Assembly: GCF_034676545.1 (NCBI RefSeq)
Contig: NZ_JAUCBZ010000015.1
Coordinates: 1,457,001-1,521,000 of the forward strand
From: Pararhodobacter sp.
GTDB lineage: Bacteria; Pseudomonadota; Alphaproteobacteria; Rhodobacterales; Rhodobacteraceae
Reading direction: 5' to 3'
Length of the DNA stretch: 64,000 nucleotides
The notes under the pieces were generated by a model. That model was given only the letters and a program-made list of their open reading frames with translations. It searched no databases and was not told where the DNA came from. The position numbers and the translations under genes were made by a program. Position 1 is the first letter of the stretch, and every line of letters begins with the position of its first letter. Below are positions 32,596 to 41,421 of this stretch, piece after piece.

Positions 32596-33629
32596 CCAAC
32601 CCGGCGTCCCCTTTGCCGGAGCGAAAACAGCGGACGGGGCCTCGTTTGGTCCCGTCCCGCGCCGCATTGCGCTATGTTTTGCGGCGGTTGAGCCAAGCGG
32701 TCCTGGTGATGCTGCTGGTCGTGATTGGCAGCTTTTTCCTGATCAAGATGGCGCCGGGCGACTTTGTCGATACCCTGGCGGGCACCTCTGATCTGACCGC
32801 CGAGCAAATGGCCAGTCTGCGCACACGCTATGGCCTGGACCAGCCGGTGCCCGTGCAACTGTTCTACTACATCACGCGGCTGGCCACGTTGGATCTGGGC
32901 TTTTCGCCCTTCAACAATGCGCCGGTGCTGGATGTTCTGATCAAACGCTGGCCGGTGACCGCGATACTGGTGGTGACATCGGTGTCGATTTCAATGGTGC
33001 TGGGCACGCTGCTGGGGGTTTTGGCGGCGCGATTTGCGGGCAAACCCGTCGATCTTGGGATTTCGGTCCTGATGCTGGTGTTTTACGCCACGCCCTCTTT
33101 CATCATCGCGATGATCCTGATCCTGATTTTCTCGGTCAAGATGAATGTCTTTCCAATCGCAGGCTTTGCGACCATTGCGTCAGGCTATAGCGGTTGGGAC
33201 TATGTGCGCGATGTCGCCTGGCATCTGGCGATGCCGGTCACCGCGCTCTGCACCTTCTTTATCGCGATTTATGGCCGGATTGGCCGGGCCGCGATGCTCG
33301 AGGTGCTGACCCTTGACTACATTCGCACGGCGCGCGGCAAGGGCCTGACCGAGCGGCGGGTGATCTATGTCCACGCCCTGCGCAACGCCTTGTTGCCACT
33401 GGTTACGATGGCCGGGCTTCAGGTCAGTGCGCTGGTCGGTGGCGCGGTGCTGATCGAGACGATCTTTGGCCTGAACGGCATGGGGCGGACCGCGTTCGAT
33501 GCGGTTTTCCAGCGCGACACCAATCTGTTGCTGGGGGTGCTGTTTGTCAGCTCGCTCAGCGTGGTTGTCGTCAATTTCATCATTGACCTGCTGTATATGG
33601 TCCTTGACCCGAGAGTGGAAATCAAGTGA
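32592..33629 (+). CDS. ABC transporter permease, DppB/OppB family
   Basis: 345 residues. It has a long cytoplasmic N terminus, then LSQAVLVMLLVVIGSFFLIK, the DppB signature LGLDQPVPVQ-type loop (YGLDQPVPVQLFYY), and the EAA loop in YIRTARGKGLTERRVIYVHALRNALLPL. About six membrane helices are seen. Start overlaps the binding-protein stop by ATGA. It forms the translocation pore with the next gene product. Confidence 0.92.
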   Translation: MTNPASPLPERKQRTGPRLVPSRAALRYVLRRLSQAVLVMLLVVIGSFFLIKMAPGDFVDTLAGTSDLTAEQMASLRTRYGLDQPVPVQLFYYITRLATLDLGFSPFNNAPVLDVLIKRWPVTAILVVTSVSISMVLGTLLGVLAARFAGKPVDLGISVLMLVFYATPSFIIAMILILIFSVKMNVFPIAGFATIASGYSGWDYVRDVAWHLAMPVTALCTFFIAIYGRIGRAAMLEVLTLDYIRTARGKGLTERRVIYVHALRNALLPLVTMAGLQVSALVGGAVLIETIFGLNGMGRTAFDAVFQRDTNLLLGVLFVSSLSVVVVNFIIDLLYMVLDPRVEIK

Positions 33630-34477
33630 CGACGTCTGAACTCTCTGTTTTCTCGCGATTGGTGCGGCACCCCAGCGGCATGGTCGGGTTGCTGATCATC
33701 GGGCTGGTTGTCGTGATGTCGGCCAGCGCCGGGCTGATTTTTCCGGACGGGCCTTGGGTCCTTGGCGGCGCACCGCGGATGTGGCCGGGGGTCGACCCGG
33801 ATTTTCCGCTGGGCACGGATGCGCTGGGCCGCGACATGGTGGCGGCGCTGTTCTATGGCGCGCGCGTGTCGCTGGCGGTTGGTGCCTCGGCGGCCTTGGT
33901 GTCGCTGATCATCGGCACGCTGGTGGGCGCTATCGCGGGCTATTACGGCGGCTGGGTCGACGACGTTTTGATGCGCCTGACCGACGCCATGCAAACCATC
34001 CCGTCGTTTCTGGCGGCAATCGCAATCGTCGGGGTGATCGGCGCGTCGCTGTCGACCATCATCATCGCCATCGCGGTTGTCTCGTGGCCGATGATCGCGC
34101 GTCTGGTGCGCGCCGATTTCCTGCGACTGCGCACCTATGATTTCGTGCAGAGCTGCAAGATCATCGGCATGTCGGATCTGCGGATCATCTTTGCCCAGAT
34201 CCTGCCCAATTGCCTTGCGCCGATCATTGTCTCGTCGTCGGTTCTGGTGGCCACGGCGATCATCACCGAGGCCAGCCTTGCCTTTCTGGGCCTTGGTGAC
34301 CCCAACGTGATGAGCTGGGGCACGATCCTGAGCGTCGGTCGTCCAGAGTTGCGTTCTGGTTGGTACATGACCGTCTTTCCTGCCGTCGCTCTGGTGCTGA
34401 CCGTTCTGGCGCTGAACCTGATCGGCGACGCGCTGAACGATGTGCTCAATCCCCGGCTCAAGGAGCGTAGCTCATGA
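33626..34477 (+). CDS. ABC transporter permease, DppC/OppC family
   Basis: 283 residues from a GTG overlapping the previous stop (GTGA). The DppC features are FPLGTDALGRDMVAALFYGA, LVGAIAGYYGGWVDDVLMRL and the EAA loop YDFVQSCKIIGMSDLRIIFA. Six membrane segments are expected. It is the second half of the inner-membrane channel. Confidence 0.92.
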   Translation: MTTSELSVFSRLVRHPSGMVGLLIIGLVVVMSASAGLIFPDGPWVLGGAPRMWPGVDPDFPLGTDALGRDMVAALFYGARVSLAVGASAALVSLIIGTLVGAIAGYYGGWVDDVLMRLTDAMQTIPSFLAAIAIVGVIGASLSTIIIAIAVVSWPMIARLVRADFLRLRTYDFVQSCKIIGMSDLRIIFAQILPNCLAPIIVSSSVLVATAIITEASLAFLGLGDPNVMSWGTILSVGRPELRSGWYMTVFPAVALVLTVLALNLIGDALNDVLNPRLKERSS

Positions 34478-35469
34478 CGGCGCCCGCGTTGCTGCAAGTC
34501 CAGGGCCTGCAGGTCTCTGTCGGGCGGTCCATGCCCATCGTCGAAGACCTGAGCTTTTCCATCGCGGCGGGCGAAACCGTTGGTCTGGTCGGCGAATCCG
34601 GCTGTGGCAAGTCGCTGACGGCCTTGGCGATCATGCGCCTGTTGTCCGGAAACCTGCGCGTCACGGGCGGCACCATTGAACTGGAGGGCGAGGATCTGAC
34701 CTCGATGTCCGCCGAACGTTTGCGCACATTGCGCGGTGACCGGATGGCGATGATCTATCAAGAGCCCCTGACCGCCTTGAACCCGGTGATGACGGTCGGC
34801 GCGCAGCTGGTCGAAGTGTTGCGCACGCATCGCGATATGTCGCGCCGTGACGCCGCCGCGCGCGCCGTTGAATTGCTCGCCCTCGTGCGGATCCCGGACC
34901 CGGCCGCCCGGTTCCATGAATATCCGCACCGCATGTCCGGCGGGATGCGTCAACGGGTGGTGATTGCGATGGCGCTGGCCTGCGATCCGGCGCTGCTGAT
35001 CGCCGACGAGCCGACGACCGCGCTGGATGTCACGGTCCAGGCGCAGGTCTTGCGCCTGATCAAACAGTTGCAACGCAAGGCCAATCTGGGCCTGCTGTTG
35101 ATCACCCATGACCTTGGCGTGGTGCGCCAGGTCGCGGATCGGATCGTGGTGATGTACGCCGGGTCTGTCGTCGAAACAGGCACCGTCGCCGAAGTCCTCG
35201 GCGCGCCGCGTCACCCCTATACGGTTGGTCTGATCGCCGCACGCCCGTCCGGCAGCTACTCTGTCGATCAGCAAAAACTGGCCGAGATTTCCGGGTCGGT
35301 TCCAGCGCATGATGCACGGCCAAAGGGCTGCGTGTTCGCGCCGCGGTGTCGCAATGTTCAGGATGATTGCCTCGCCGCGCGGCCCCCACTGGTGGCGGGC
35401 GAGGGTAGCCATGCCCTGAGATGCCTTCACCCCATGCCCGCCCCCATGCCCGAAAGCTCACTGTCATGA
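34474..35469 (+). CDS. ABC transporter ATP-binding protein, DppD/OppD family
   Basis: 331 residues. Walker A is GLVGESGCGKSLTALAI, the signature is RMSGGMRQRVVIAMALACDP, and Walker B is LLIADEPTTALD, followed by the H-loop LLLITHDLGVV. The C-terminal oligopeptide-ABC extension has Cys residues (KGCVFAPRCRNVQDDC) of the type that can bind an Fe-S cluster in OppD. Overlaps both neighbours by 4 bp. Confidence 0.93.
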   Translation: MTAPALLQVQGLQVSVGRSMPIVEDLSFSIAAGETVGLVGESGCGKSLTALAIMRLLSGNLRVTGGTIELEGEDLTSMSAERLRTLRGDRMAMIYQEPLTALNPVMTVGAQLVEVLRTHRDMSRRDAAARAVELLALVRIPDPAARFHEYPHRMSGGMRQRVVIAMALACDPALLIADEPTTALDVTVQAQVLRLIKQLQRKANLGLLLITHDLGVVRQVADRIVVMYAGSVVETGTVAEVLGAPRHPYTVGLIAARPSGSYSVDQQKLAEISGSVPAHDARPKGCVFAPRCRNVQDDCLAARPPLVAGEGSHALRCLHPMPAPMPESSLS

Positions 35470-36425
35470 CCCATGTTTTGCGCACGACGGATCTGAAGCT
35501 TTATCACAACACGGCGCGCGGACAATTACGGGCCGTCGACGGAATTTCCCTGACGATCAACAAGGGCGAGACCTTGGGGCTGGTCGGTGAATCGGGATGC
35601 GGCAAGTCTACCTTGGCGATGTGTGTCGTTGGCATCAACGCGCCGACGGGTGGCCAGCTTGAGGTCGCGGGCGTGACCCCGGGCAAGGGGCGCGCCAACC
35701 GGATCGCGCGGGCGCAAGCCGTGCAAATGGTGTTCCAGGATCCCAGTGGCGCGCTCAATCCGCGCCTGTTGGTCGGGCGCATCATCGAGGAGCCGCTGCG
35801 CGTTCACGGTCTGGGAACCGCCGCCGAGCGCAAGGCCAAGGTGCAGGAACTGGCGCAGAAAGTGGGCCTCTCGGACTATCACCTCCCCCGGTTTCCCCAT
35901 GAATTGTCGGGTGGACAGCGCCAGCGGGTCAGCATTGCCCGGGCGCTGGCGCTCAACCCGGCGCTGTTGGTCTGTGACGAGGCAGTGTCCGCGCTGGACG
36001 TTTCGGTACAGGCACAGGTTCTCAATCTGTTCATCGACCTGCAAAAAGAACTGGACCTGACCTATTTGTTCATCAGCCATGACCTGTCGGTGGTGCGCTA
36101 TGTCTCGCATCGCATTGCGGTCATGTATCTGGGGCGCATCGTCGAGATCGGCCCCGCCGAGGAGGTCTGGCATCGGCGCGTTCATCCGTACACGCGTGCG
36201 CTTGTGGCGGCGATCCCCGGCGACGAGGCCCTGCAAGACGAGGCGGTTCTGCTGGAAGGCGACGTGCCAAGCCCGGTCAACCCGCCCTCGGGCTGTGCGT
36301 TCCGAACTCGCTGCCCCGCGGCCCGTGATCGCTGCGCCGCCGAAGTCCCGGCGCTGCGCGATATGGGGGGCGGGCTGGAGGTTGCGTGTCATTTCGCCGA
36401 AGAATTTGCCGCGACGAAGATTTGA
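35466..36425 (+). CDS. ABC transporter ATP-binding protein, DppF/OppF family
   Basis: 319 residues from the ATG at 35466, chosen because it overlaps the dppD-like stop (ATGA); a GC-rich upstream extension to 35421 is unlikely. Walker A is LVGESGCGKSTLAMCVVG, the Q-loop MVFQDPSGALNPRL, the signature ELSGGQRQRVSIARALAL, Walker B LLVCDEAVSALD and H-loop LFISHDLSVV. The C-terminal extension PSGCAFRTRCPAARDRC is also present. Last gene of the transporter operon. Confidence 0.93.
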   Translation: MTHVLRTTDLKLYHNTARGQLRAVDGISLTINKGETLGLVGESGCGKSTLAMCVVGINAPTGGQLEVAGVTPGKGRANRIARAQAVQMVFQDPSGALNPRLLVGRIIEEPLRVHGLGTAAERKAKVQELAQKVGLSDYHLPRFPHELSGGQRQRVSIARALALNPALLVCDEAVSALDVSVQAQVLNLFIDLQKELDLTYLFISHDLSVVRYVSHRIAVMYLGRIVEIGPAEEVWHRRVHPYTRALVAAIPGDEALQDEAVLLEGDVPSPVNPPSGCAFRTRCPAARDRCAAEVPALRDMGGGLEVACHFAEEFAATKI

Positions 36426-36451
36426 ACCGACACGCGGCGGCGCCACGGATC

Positions 36452-37318
36452 TTACAGATAGACCGTCGGCGTCACCACCTGCGATAGCCCGGCATCGCGG
36501 AGCCGCGCGGCTGTGGCCTCGATCCCGTCCCGAGTCATTTTCGGCCAGTCGCGCGCTTTGCCTTTGACGCCGTGATGCTGGAACGCATTCAGTTTGACCC
36601 GCAGGTCCGCGCCCAATTCCTGCACCAGTCCGATCAACGCCTCGATCTCGTCGTCCTGATCATTCATGCCCGGCACCATCAGAAACCGCAACTCGTAGAG
36701 CTTGCCCGCGGCCTGCGCCATGCGGATCGAGGCCAGAACCTTGTCGTTGCCGCGCCCTGTCAGTGCCCGATGCCGCGTGTCGGCGAACGCCTTGATATCC
36801 ATCATGATGCCGTCGGTGACGGGCAACAGGCGCGCCAGGGCGTAGGTTCCAAGATAGCCGTTTGTATCGACAAAACAGGTCAGTTTTGCCAGATCCGGGC
36901 TGGATTTGATCGCGCGGAACAGCGTGATCACGAATTTCAGCTGCAATGTCGCCTCACCACCCGAAACGGTGATCCCGGACAAGAACGCGAGGTTGCTGCG
37001 GATCAATGCCAGCACGTCCTCGACCGTCAGATGTTGCACCATGGGGTTGGCGCTGATCGGGCAGACCCGCAAACATTCATCGCAATGGTCGCAGAATGTC
37101 GGGTCAAAAACGATGCGCCCGTCCACCAGCGACAAGGCGTCTTGCGGGCAGGCCGGAACGCAGTCGCCGCAATCGTTGCAGACGCCGATAGTGTGCGGGT
37201 TGTGGCATCCCGGGCATTCAAAGTTGCACCCTTGCACGAACAGCACCAGGCGATTGCCGGGGCCGTCCACACAAGAAAACGTCAGGACCTTACTGATCCG
37301 CGCCAGCGGCAAGCTCAT
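36452..37318 (-). CDS. yjjW: YjjW family glycyl-radical-enzyme activase (radical SAM)
   Basis: 288 residues. The radical SAM cluster is CNFECPGCHNPH (CxxxCxxC). It is followed by a two-cluster ferredoxin insert (CNDCGDCVPACP and CDHCDECLRVCP) typical of activases for glycyl radical enzymes, and by the SAM-binding TVSGGEATLQ motif. The start ARISKVLTFSCVDGPGNRLV is characteristic of YjjW. It generates the glycyl radical on YjjI by reductive SAM cleavage and is oxygen-sensitive. The 29-bp overlap with yjjI (both minus strand) indicates a single operon. Confidence 0.93.
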   Translation of the reverse strand: MSLPLARISKVLTFSCVDGPGNRLVLFVQGCNFECPGCHNPHTIGVCNDCGDCVPACPQDALSLVDGRIVFDPTFCDHCDECLRVCPISANPMVQHLTVEDVLALIRSNLAFLSGITVSGGEATLQLKFVITLFRAIKSSPDLAKLTCFVDTNGYLGTYALARLLPVTDGIMMDIKAFADTRHRALTGRGNDKVLASIRMAQAAGKLYELRFLMVPGMNDQDDEIEALIGLVQELGADLRVKLNAFQHHGVKGKARDWPKMTRDGIEATAARLRDAGLSQVVTPTVYL

Positions 37319-38825
37319 TGGCCATCACCCTCGGTTTGCGCGCCAATATCGCGGTCAGATCCGCCGCTTCGGCCCCCAGCGCCGTGGTGTTGGTGCGCGC
37401 GCCCTTGTCAGCGTTGAACCGCGCCACATCCGACAGCCGGATCATGTAGCCCGTCACCCGCACCAGATCATTGCCACCGACATTGGCGGTGAATTCACGC
37501 AGGCCACAGGCGAAGGCCCCCTTGCACAGATCGAGCACCGCCGCCGGATTGGCCTTGACGGTTTCGTCCAGCGTCAGGATCTCGGAAATCCCCGAGGCAT
37601 AATATTGATGATGCGGCGCCAGGGCTTGCACATGGCTGACCGGGTCGGGTTCAGAGCCGTAGGCAATCCGCACCCCCGGCGTCAGCCCGGTATCCGACGA
37701 CAGCCCGGCCTGAGAATGCAGCATCGCCCGGCCACGCCAGACATTGTGCATCGGCTGCGCCGCGACCAACTGCGCCAGTTTGGCCGAGATCGCATAGCCC
37801 AGCTTGTTGGCCTCGGCATCATGCCCATAGCGCGCCGAGCTTCCGGCTTTGACCATCAAATGCTCGACCGCCTCGGCCATGGCGAAAATGCCGAACATGG
37901 CGGTGAAACGGTCACGCTCAAGCCAGCCTTCGCTGACCAGAAAGCTCTCGAAGAAGCCGGATTGATCAAACAGATAGTCAACCCGCGCCTGCGTGAGCCG
38001 GAAATTCAACGCTACATAGCGCGGCAGGACCGTGTTCAGAAAATCATCCGCATCCCGCGACCGCTTGGCGACTTCCAGCAGATTGACCCGCGTCAAGGTC
38101 GAGGCCCCGCCCGCCATCGGCAGTGCATTGTAACAACTGACAATGCCATAGCCGCGCGCGTCAAACACCTCGGCATGCAGCGGATGGTTGGCGATATGCG
38201 GCTTGGAGCATTTGGTGATATTGCTGACCGCCTGCGCCAGGATCGCGTCGCTGCTGATCGCCGGATCATAGCGGAACGTCAGGTTCGGCGCGATCTGGCC
38301 CAGCTCGGCATCGACGCGCAGAATGGTGCGCGCCACGCGGTTGTCAGAGGGGCCGATATTGGCATGGAGGAACGCATCGGGCAGCACCCGGTCGATATAG
38401 CGCCAGAACAGTTTGATCTGCCGATAGAGCGAATCATCGGACACGCCCTCGCAAAACGGCAGCAGCAAGTCATCGAGTTGGCCGATGAACACCGGCATTC
38501 CGGTAACCGACGGCACATGATGATAGGCGATCATCAGGGTGTTGATCGCCTCATCCAGTGTTTTCGGCGCCGGCAATTCCAGCCAGTCACTGCCGCGCGT
38601 CAGTACGACGGCATAATCCGGCAACACATAGCGCGGTTTGTAGGGCGCGTGGCCTTCATACATGTCGCAGATCACGCGGTCATCCAAGGCCGCCTGCGTG
38701 TCTGCGTCCAGCGACGGATAGGGCAGCGAGTTTTCCGCCTCCAGCGACAGAGCCCGGGCCTTTTGTGCCGCGCTCAGCGTTGGATTGTTGACGATACGGC
38801 GCAGGATTTCCGGATCACAAGGCAT
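37290..38825 (-). CDS. yjjI: YjjI family glycyl radical enzyme
   Basis: 511 residues from the ATG at 38825 (AAAGG eight bases upstream); a frame extension to 38912 lacks a ribosome site. E. coli YjjI is ~516 residues. The presumed catalytic Cys lies in GIVSCYNALPMAGGAS and the glycyl radical loop in DLVRVTGYMIRLSDVARF (RVxGY motif). The reaction of this family is not established. An FNR-type box 129 bp upstream and the adjacent activase show an anaerobic role. Confidence 0.92.
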   Translation of the reverse strand: MPCDPEILRRIVNNPTLSAAQKARALSLEAENSLPYPSLDADTQAALDDRVICDMYEGHAPYKPRYVLPDYAVVLTRGSDWLELPAPKTLDEAINTLMIAYHHVPSVTGMPVFIGQLDDLLLPFCEGVSDDSLYRQIKLFWRYIDRVLPDAFLHANIGPSDNRVARTILRVDAELGQIAPNLTFRYDPAISSDAILAQAVSNITKCSKPHIANHPLHAEVFDARGYGIVSCYNALPMAGGASTLTRVNLLEVAKRSRDADDFLNTVLPRYVALNFRLTQARVDYLFDQSGFFESFLVSEGWLERDRFTAMFGIFAMAEAVEHLMVKAGSSARYGHDAEANKLGYAISAKLAQLVAAQPMHNVWRGRAMLHSQAGLSSDTGLTPGVRIAYGSEPDPVSHVQALAPHHQYYASGISEILTLDETVKANPAAVLDLCKGAFACGLREFTANVGGNDLVRVTGYMIRLSDVARFNADKGARTNTTALGAEAADLTAILARKPRVMANELAAGADQ

Positions 38826-38953
38826 GGCGAGACCTTTCAAAAGCGGGTGAGGGCGGGCGTGACCTCTGTGCTCAACTGCCGCTAGACAAAGGCGCACATC
38901 TGATCCTCGCACCGCGGCGTTGCCGACAAGGTACGATAAAATGAGAGCCGCGG

Positions 38954-38971
38954 ACTTGATTCACATCAAGT
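38954..38971. promoter_or_regulatory. FNR/FnrL-type binding site (TTGAT-TCAC-ATCAA)
   Basis: TTGAT-N4-ATCAA matches the FNR consensus perfectly and extends to an 18-bp palindrome (ACTTGAT-TCAC-ATCAAGT). It lies between yjjI (start 38825, minus strand) and the TDT transporter (start 39227), and is much nearer yjjI. The rest of this 401-bp gap contains no supported gene. Confidence 0.85.
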
Positions 38972-39226
38972 CACTTCTGGGTGTGGACTGTTATTTTGCT
39001 CCGAACTTGCGTCGGCATCGCGGGATCTGGCCGTTTCGGGGTGATGCCTGGTCTTGCAGGCCTCGCGACGGTGCCTGACGCCTTGGTCTTTATACTTCTG
39101 AATGCCAAAGGGCGGACCTGTTTTTGGAGCCGGAACACGGGGTGTCGCGGGTCCGGCGGGTCAGGTTATGTTGATCGGCGTGCGTGAGGAATTACGGGTG
39201 GCGATGCGCAGGGACGGAGTCAGGTG

Positions 39227-40291
39227 ATGACCACGAAAACAACCACGCCGCCCCTCGTTTCGCGGCTGCTCCACCCGGACGTAGACGGCTTGTCGCCGGC
39301 ATATTTCGGCATGGTCATGGCGACGGGGATTGTGTCGCTTGCTGCGAACCAGATTGGTCTGCCGATTGTGGCATGGGCCTTGTTCGGGGTTGCCGGGCTT
39401 GCCTATCTGGTCCTGTGGTGGCTGACGCTGTTGCGACTGCTGCGTCACCCGCGCCGGATGCTGGCGGATGTGTCCGACCACCTGCGCGGGCCGGGGTTTT
39501 TCACCATGGTCGCGGCCTCCAGCATTCTGGGCAGCCAATGCCTGATCCTGCTGGAATTGACCGCGGTTGGCTTTGCCTTTTGGTGCGCAGCCGTGGTTTT
39601 GTGGCTTGGCCTGACCTATACGATTTTCACGATTTTCACCGTCAAGGCCGAGAAACCGACACTGGACAAGGGGATCAACGGCGCGTGGTTGCTGGCCGTT
39701 GTCGCCACCCAGTCGATCGCCGTCCTTGCGACGCTGCTGGCGGCGCGGCTTGAGCAACCCTACCGGCTCGACCTGAATTTTCTTGCCCTGTCGATGTGGC
39801 TCTGGGGCGGGATGCTCTACATCTGGATGATGTCGCTGATCTTTTATCGCTACACGTTCTTTGCCTTCTCGCCGGGCGACCTGTCACCTCCCTATTGGAT
39901 CAACATGGGGGCGATGGCCATTTCAACGCTGGCGGGCTCATTTCTGATCCAGAACGCTCAGGATGCATGGTTCCTGCATTCGATTCAGCCGTTCATCAAA
40001 GGCTTCACCATCTTCTACTGGGCGACCGGAACCTGGTGGATTCCGATGCTGGTCATTCTGGGGATCTGGCGTCACATCTACAAACGCTTTCCCTTGCGCT
40101 ACGACCCGCTCTATTGGGGAGCGGTGTTCCCGCTGGGCATGTACGCCGTTGCCACGCATCAAATGGATCAGGCGATGGGATTTCACTTTCTGGGCACGGT
40201 ATCGACCGCGTTTTCCTGGGTTGCGCTGGGCGCCTGGGGGCTGGCCTTTGTTGGCTACCTGCTGACGCTGATCCGACGTCGACCTCAATGA
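39227..40291 (+). CDS. TDT-family transporter (TehA/SLAC1-like, tellurite resistance/C4-dicarboxylate type)
   Basis: 354 residues from the ATG at 39227 with GGAG seven bases upstream (a GTG directly before it is also possible). About ten membrane helices. The first, YFGMVMATGIVSLAANQIGL, carries the family's FxxxMxTGxxS signature, and FTIFYWATGTWWIPMLVIL lies near the C terminus. The fold carries anions or dicarboxylates. Its promoter gap contains the FNR-type box, 256 bp upstream of the start, so co-regulation is possible but less certain. Confidence 0.82.
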   Translation: MTTKTTTPPLVSRLLHPDVDGLSPAYFGMVMATGIVSLAANQIGLPIVAWALFGVAGLAYLVLWWLTLLRLLRHPRRMLADVSDHLRGPGFFTMVAASSILGSQCLILLELTAVGFAFWCAAVVLWLGLTYTIFTIFTVKAEKPTLDKGINGAWLLAVVATQSIAVLATLLAARLEQPYRLDLNFLALSMWLWGGMLYIWMMSLIFYRYTFFAFSPGDLSPPYWINMGAMAISTLAGSFLIQNAQDAWFLHSIQPFIKGFTIFYWATGTWWIPMLVILGIWRHIYKRFPLRYDPLYWGAVFPLGMYAVATHQMDQAMGFHFLGTVSTAFSWVALGAWGLAFVGYLLTLIRRRPQ

Positions 40292-40388
40292 CAGTGCCCC
40301 GATTGTCGGTCGTTGCCCCGCCGCATCCCTTGTAAACGCCGTGCCGCCGGGTCACTCTGCCCGATCAGGTTTGAACTGGAAAGCGATC

Positions 40389-41288
40389 ATGCAAAGCCTC
40401 AGTGGCACACGGATTGCGGTCTTGGGCGCAGGGTTGATCGGCGTTTCATGGGCCGCGCTGTTCACGCATTACGGCGCGGATGTGTGCGTCTATGACCCCG
40501 AGGACGCCGCGCGCGCCGCCCTTGAGGCGCGCAGTGAGGCACCCTATGCGCATCTCGCGGAACTTGCCCCAGATCCCGCCCCGCGCGGGCGTTTGCGGGT
40601 GACGGATGATCTGTCTCACGCCCTTGATGGGGCCATGTTGATCCAAGAGAACGCACCCGAAAACATTCCGCAGAAACACGCGCTTTTTGCGCAGGTGGAA
40701 GCCCTCGCGCCCCCGGATGCGATCGTCGCCTCCTCCACCTCGGCGCTGACCTGGTCCGAGCTTGCCCCCGGTTTCAAGAACCCCCGGCGGCTGATCACCG
40801 CGCACCCGTTCAACCCGCCCCATCTGGTGCCTCTGGTTGAGCTTTATGGCCCCGATCCTGCGCGGCTCGACCGTGCCGAGACGTTTTATCGGGCCGCCGG
40901 TCGCGTGCCGGTGCGGCTGAACACCGACGCCACCGGGCATATCGCCAACCGCCTCGCCTCGGCCCTGTGGCGCGAGGCGGTGCATATCGTTGCCGAGGGG
41001 ATCGCCGATGTCGATGCGGTTGACGCGGCGTTGGTCAATGGCCCCGGCCTGCGCTGGTCGGTGATGGGCGCGCATATGGCCTATCATCTGGGCGGTGGCG
41101 CCGGGGGCATGGCGGGCTACCTGACCCACCTCGGCCCCAGCCAGCAACGCCGCTGGGCCAGCTTGGGAACCCCGACATTGACGCCTGAGGTCTGTCAGGC
41201 CCTGATCGACGGCATCACGCAAGAGGCGGCGGCCGCGATATTCCCTCTTTGGCGGCCGCCCGCGACGCCGCCCTCATCGCCGCCTTGA
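40389..41288 (+). CDS. 3-hydroxyacyl-CoA dehydrogenase family protein (carnitine 3-dehydrogenase / L-gulonate dehydrogenase-like)
   Basis: 299 residues from the ATG at 40389. The Rossmann motif IAVLGAGLIGVSWAALFTHY is at residues 9-28. The catalytic region reads ITAHPFNPPHLVPLVELYGP, and the C-terminal helical domain contains GPGLRWSVMGAHMAYHLGGG, both characteristic of the carnitine dehydrogenase/lambda-crystallin branch rather than the fatty-acid HADH branch. Stand-alone gene 133 bp upstream of sdaA. Confidence 0.85.
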   Translation: MQSLSGTRIAVLGAGLIGVSWAALFTHYGADVCVYDPEDAARAALEARSEAPYAHLAELAPDPAPRGRLRVTDDLSHALDGAMLIQENAPENIPQKHALFAQVEALAPPDAIVASSTSALTWSELAPGFKNPRRLITAHPFNPPHLVPLVELYGPDPARLDRAETFYRAAGRVPVRLNTDATGHIANRLASALWREAVHIVAEGIADVDAVDAALVNGPGLRWSVMGAHMAYHLGGGAGGMAGYLTHLGPSQQRRWASLGTPTLTPEVCQALIDGITQEAAAAIFPLWRPPATPPSSPP

Positions 41289-41421
41289 AAGCCCGCCAGA
41301 ACGCCGGCCCAGTGTAAACATAAGGCACAAAGGTCTGAAAACCCGGACGGTGTGTCGCAGCCGGGCTGTTCCGCAGGCACGAACGGGTTAGATAGAGCAA
41401 AACCAACCGCAAGAGGGTGCC

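Noticed and set aside
36906..38885. 659-residue plus-strand open frame
   Set aside because: Antisense to yjjI and yjjW, which have Fe-S and glycyl radical motifs.
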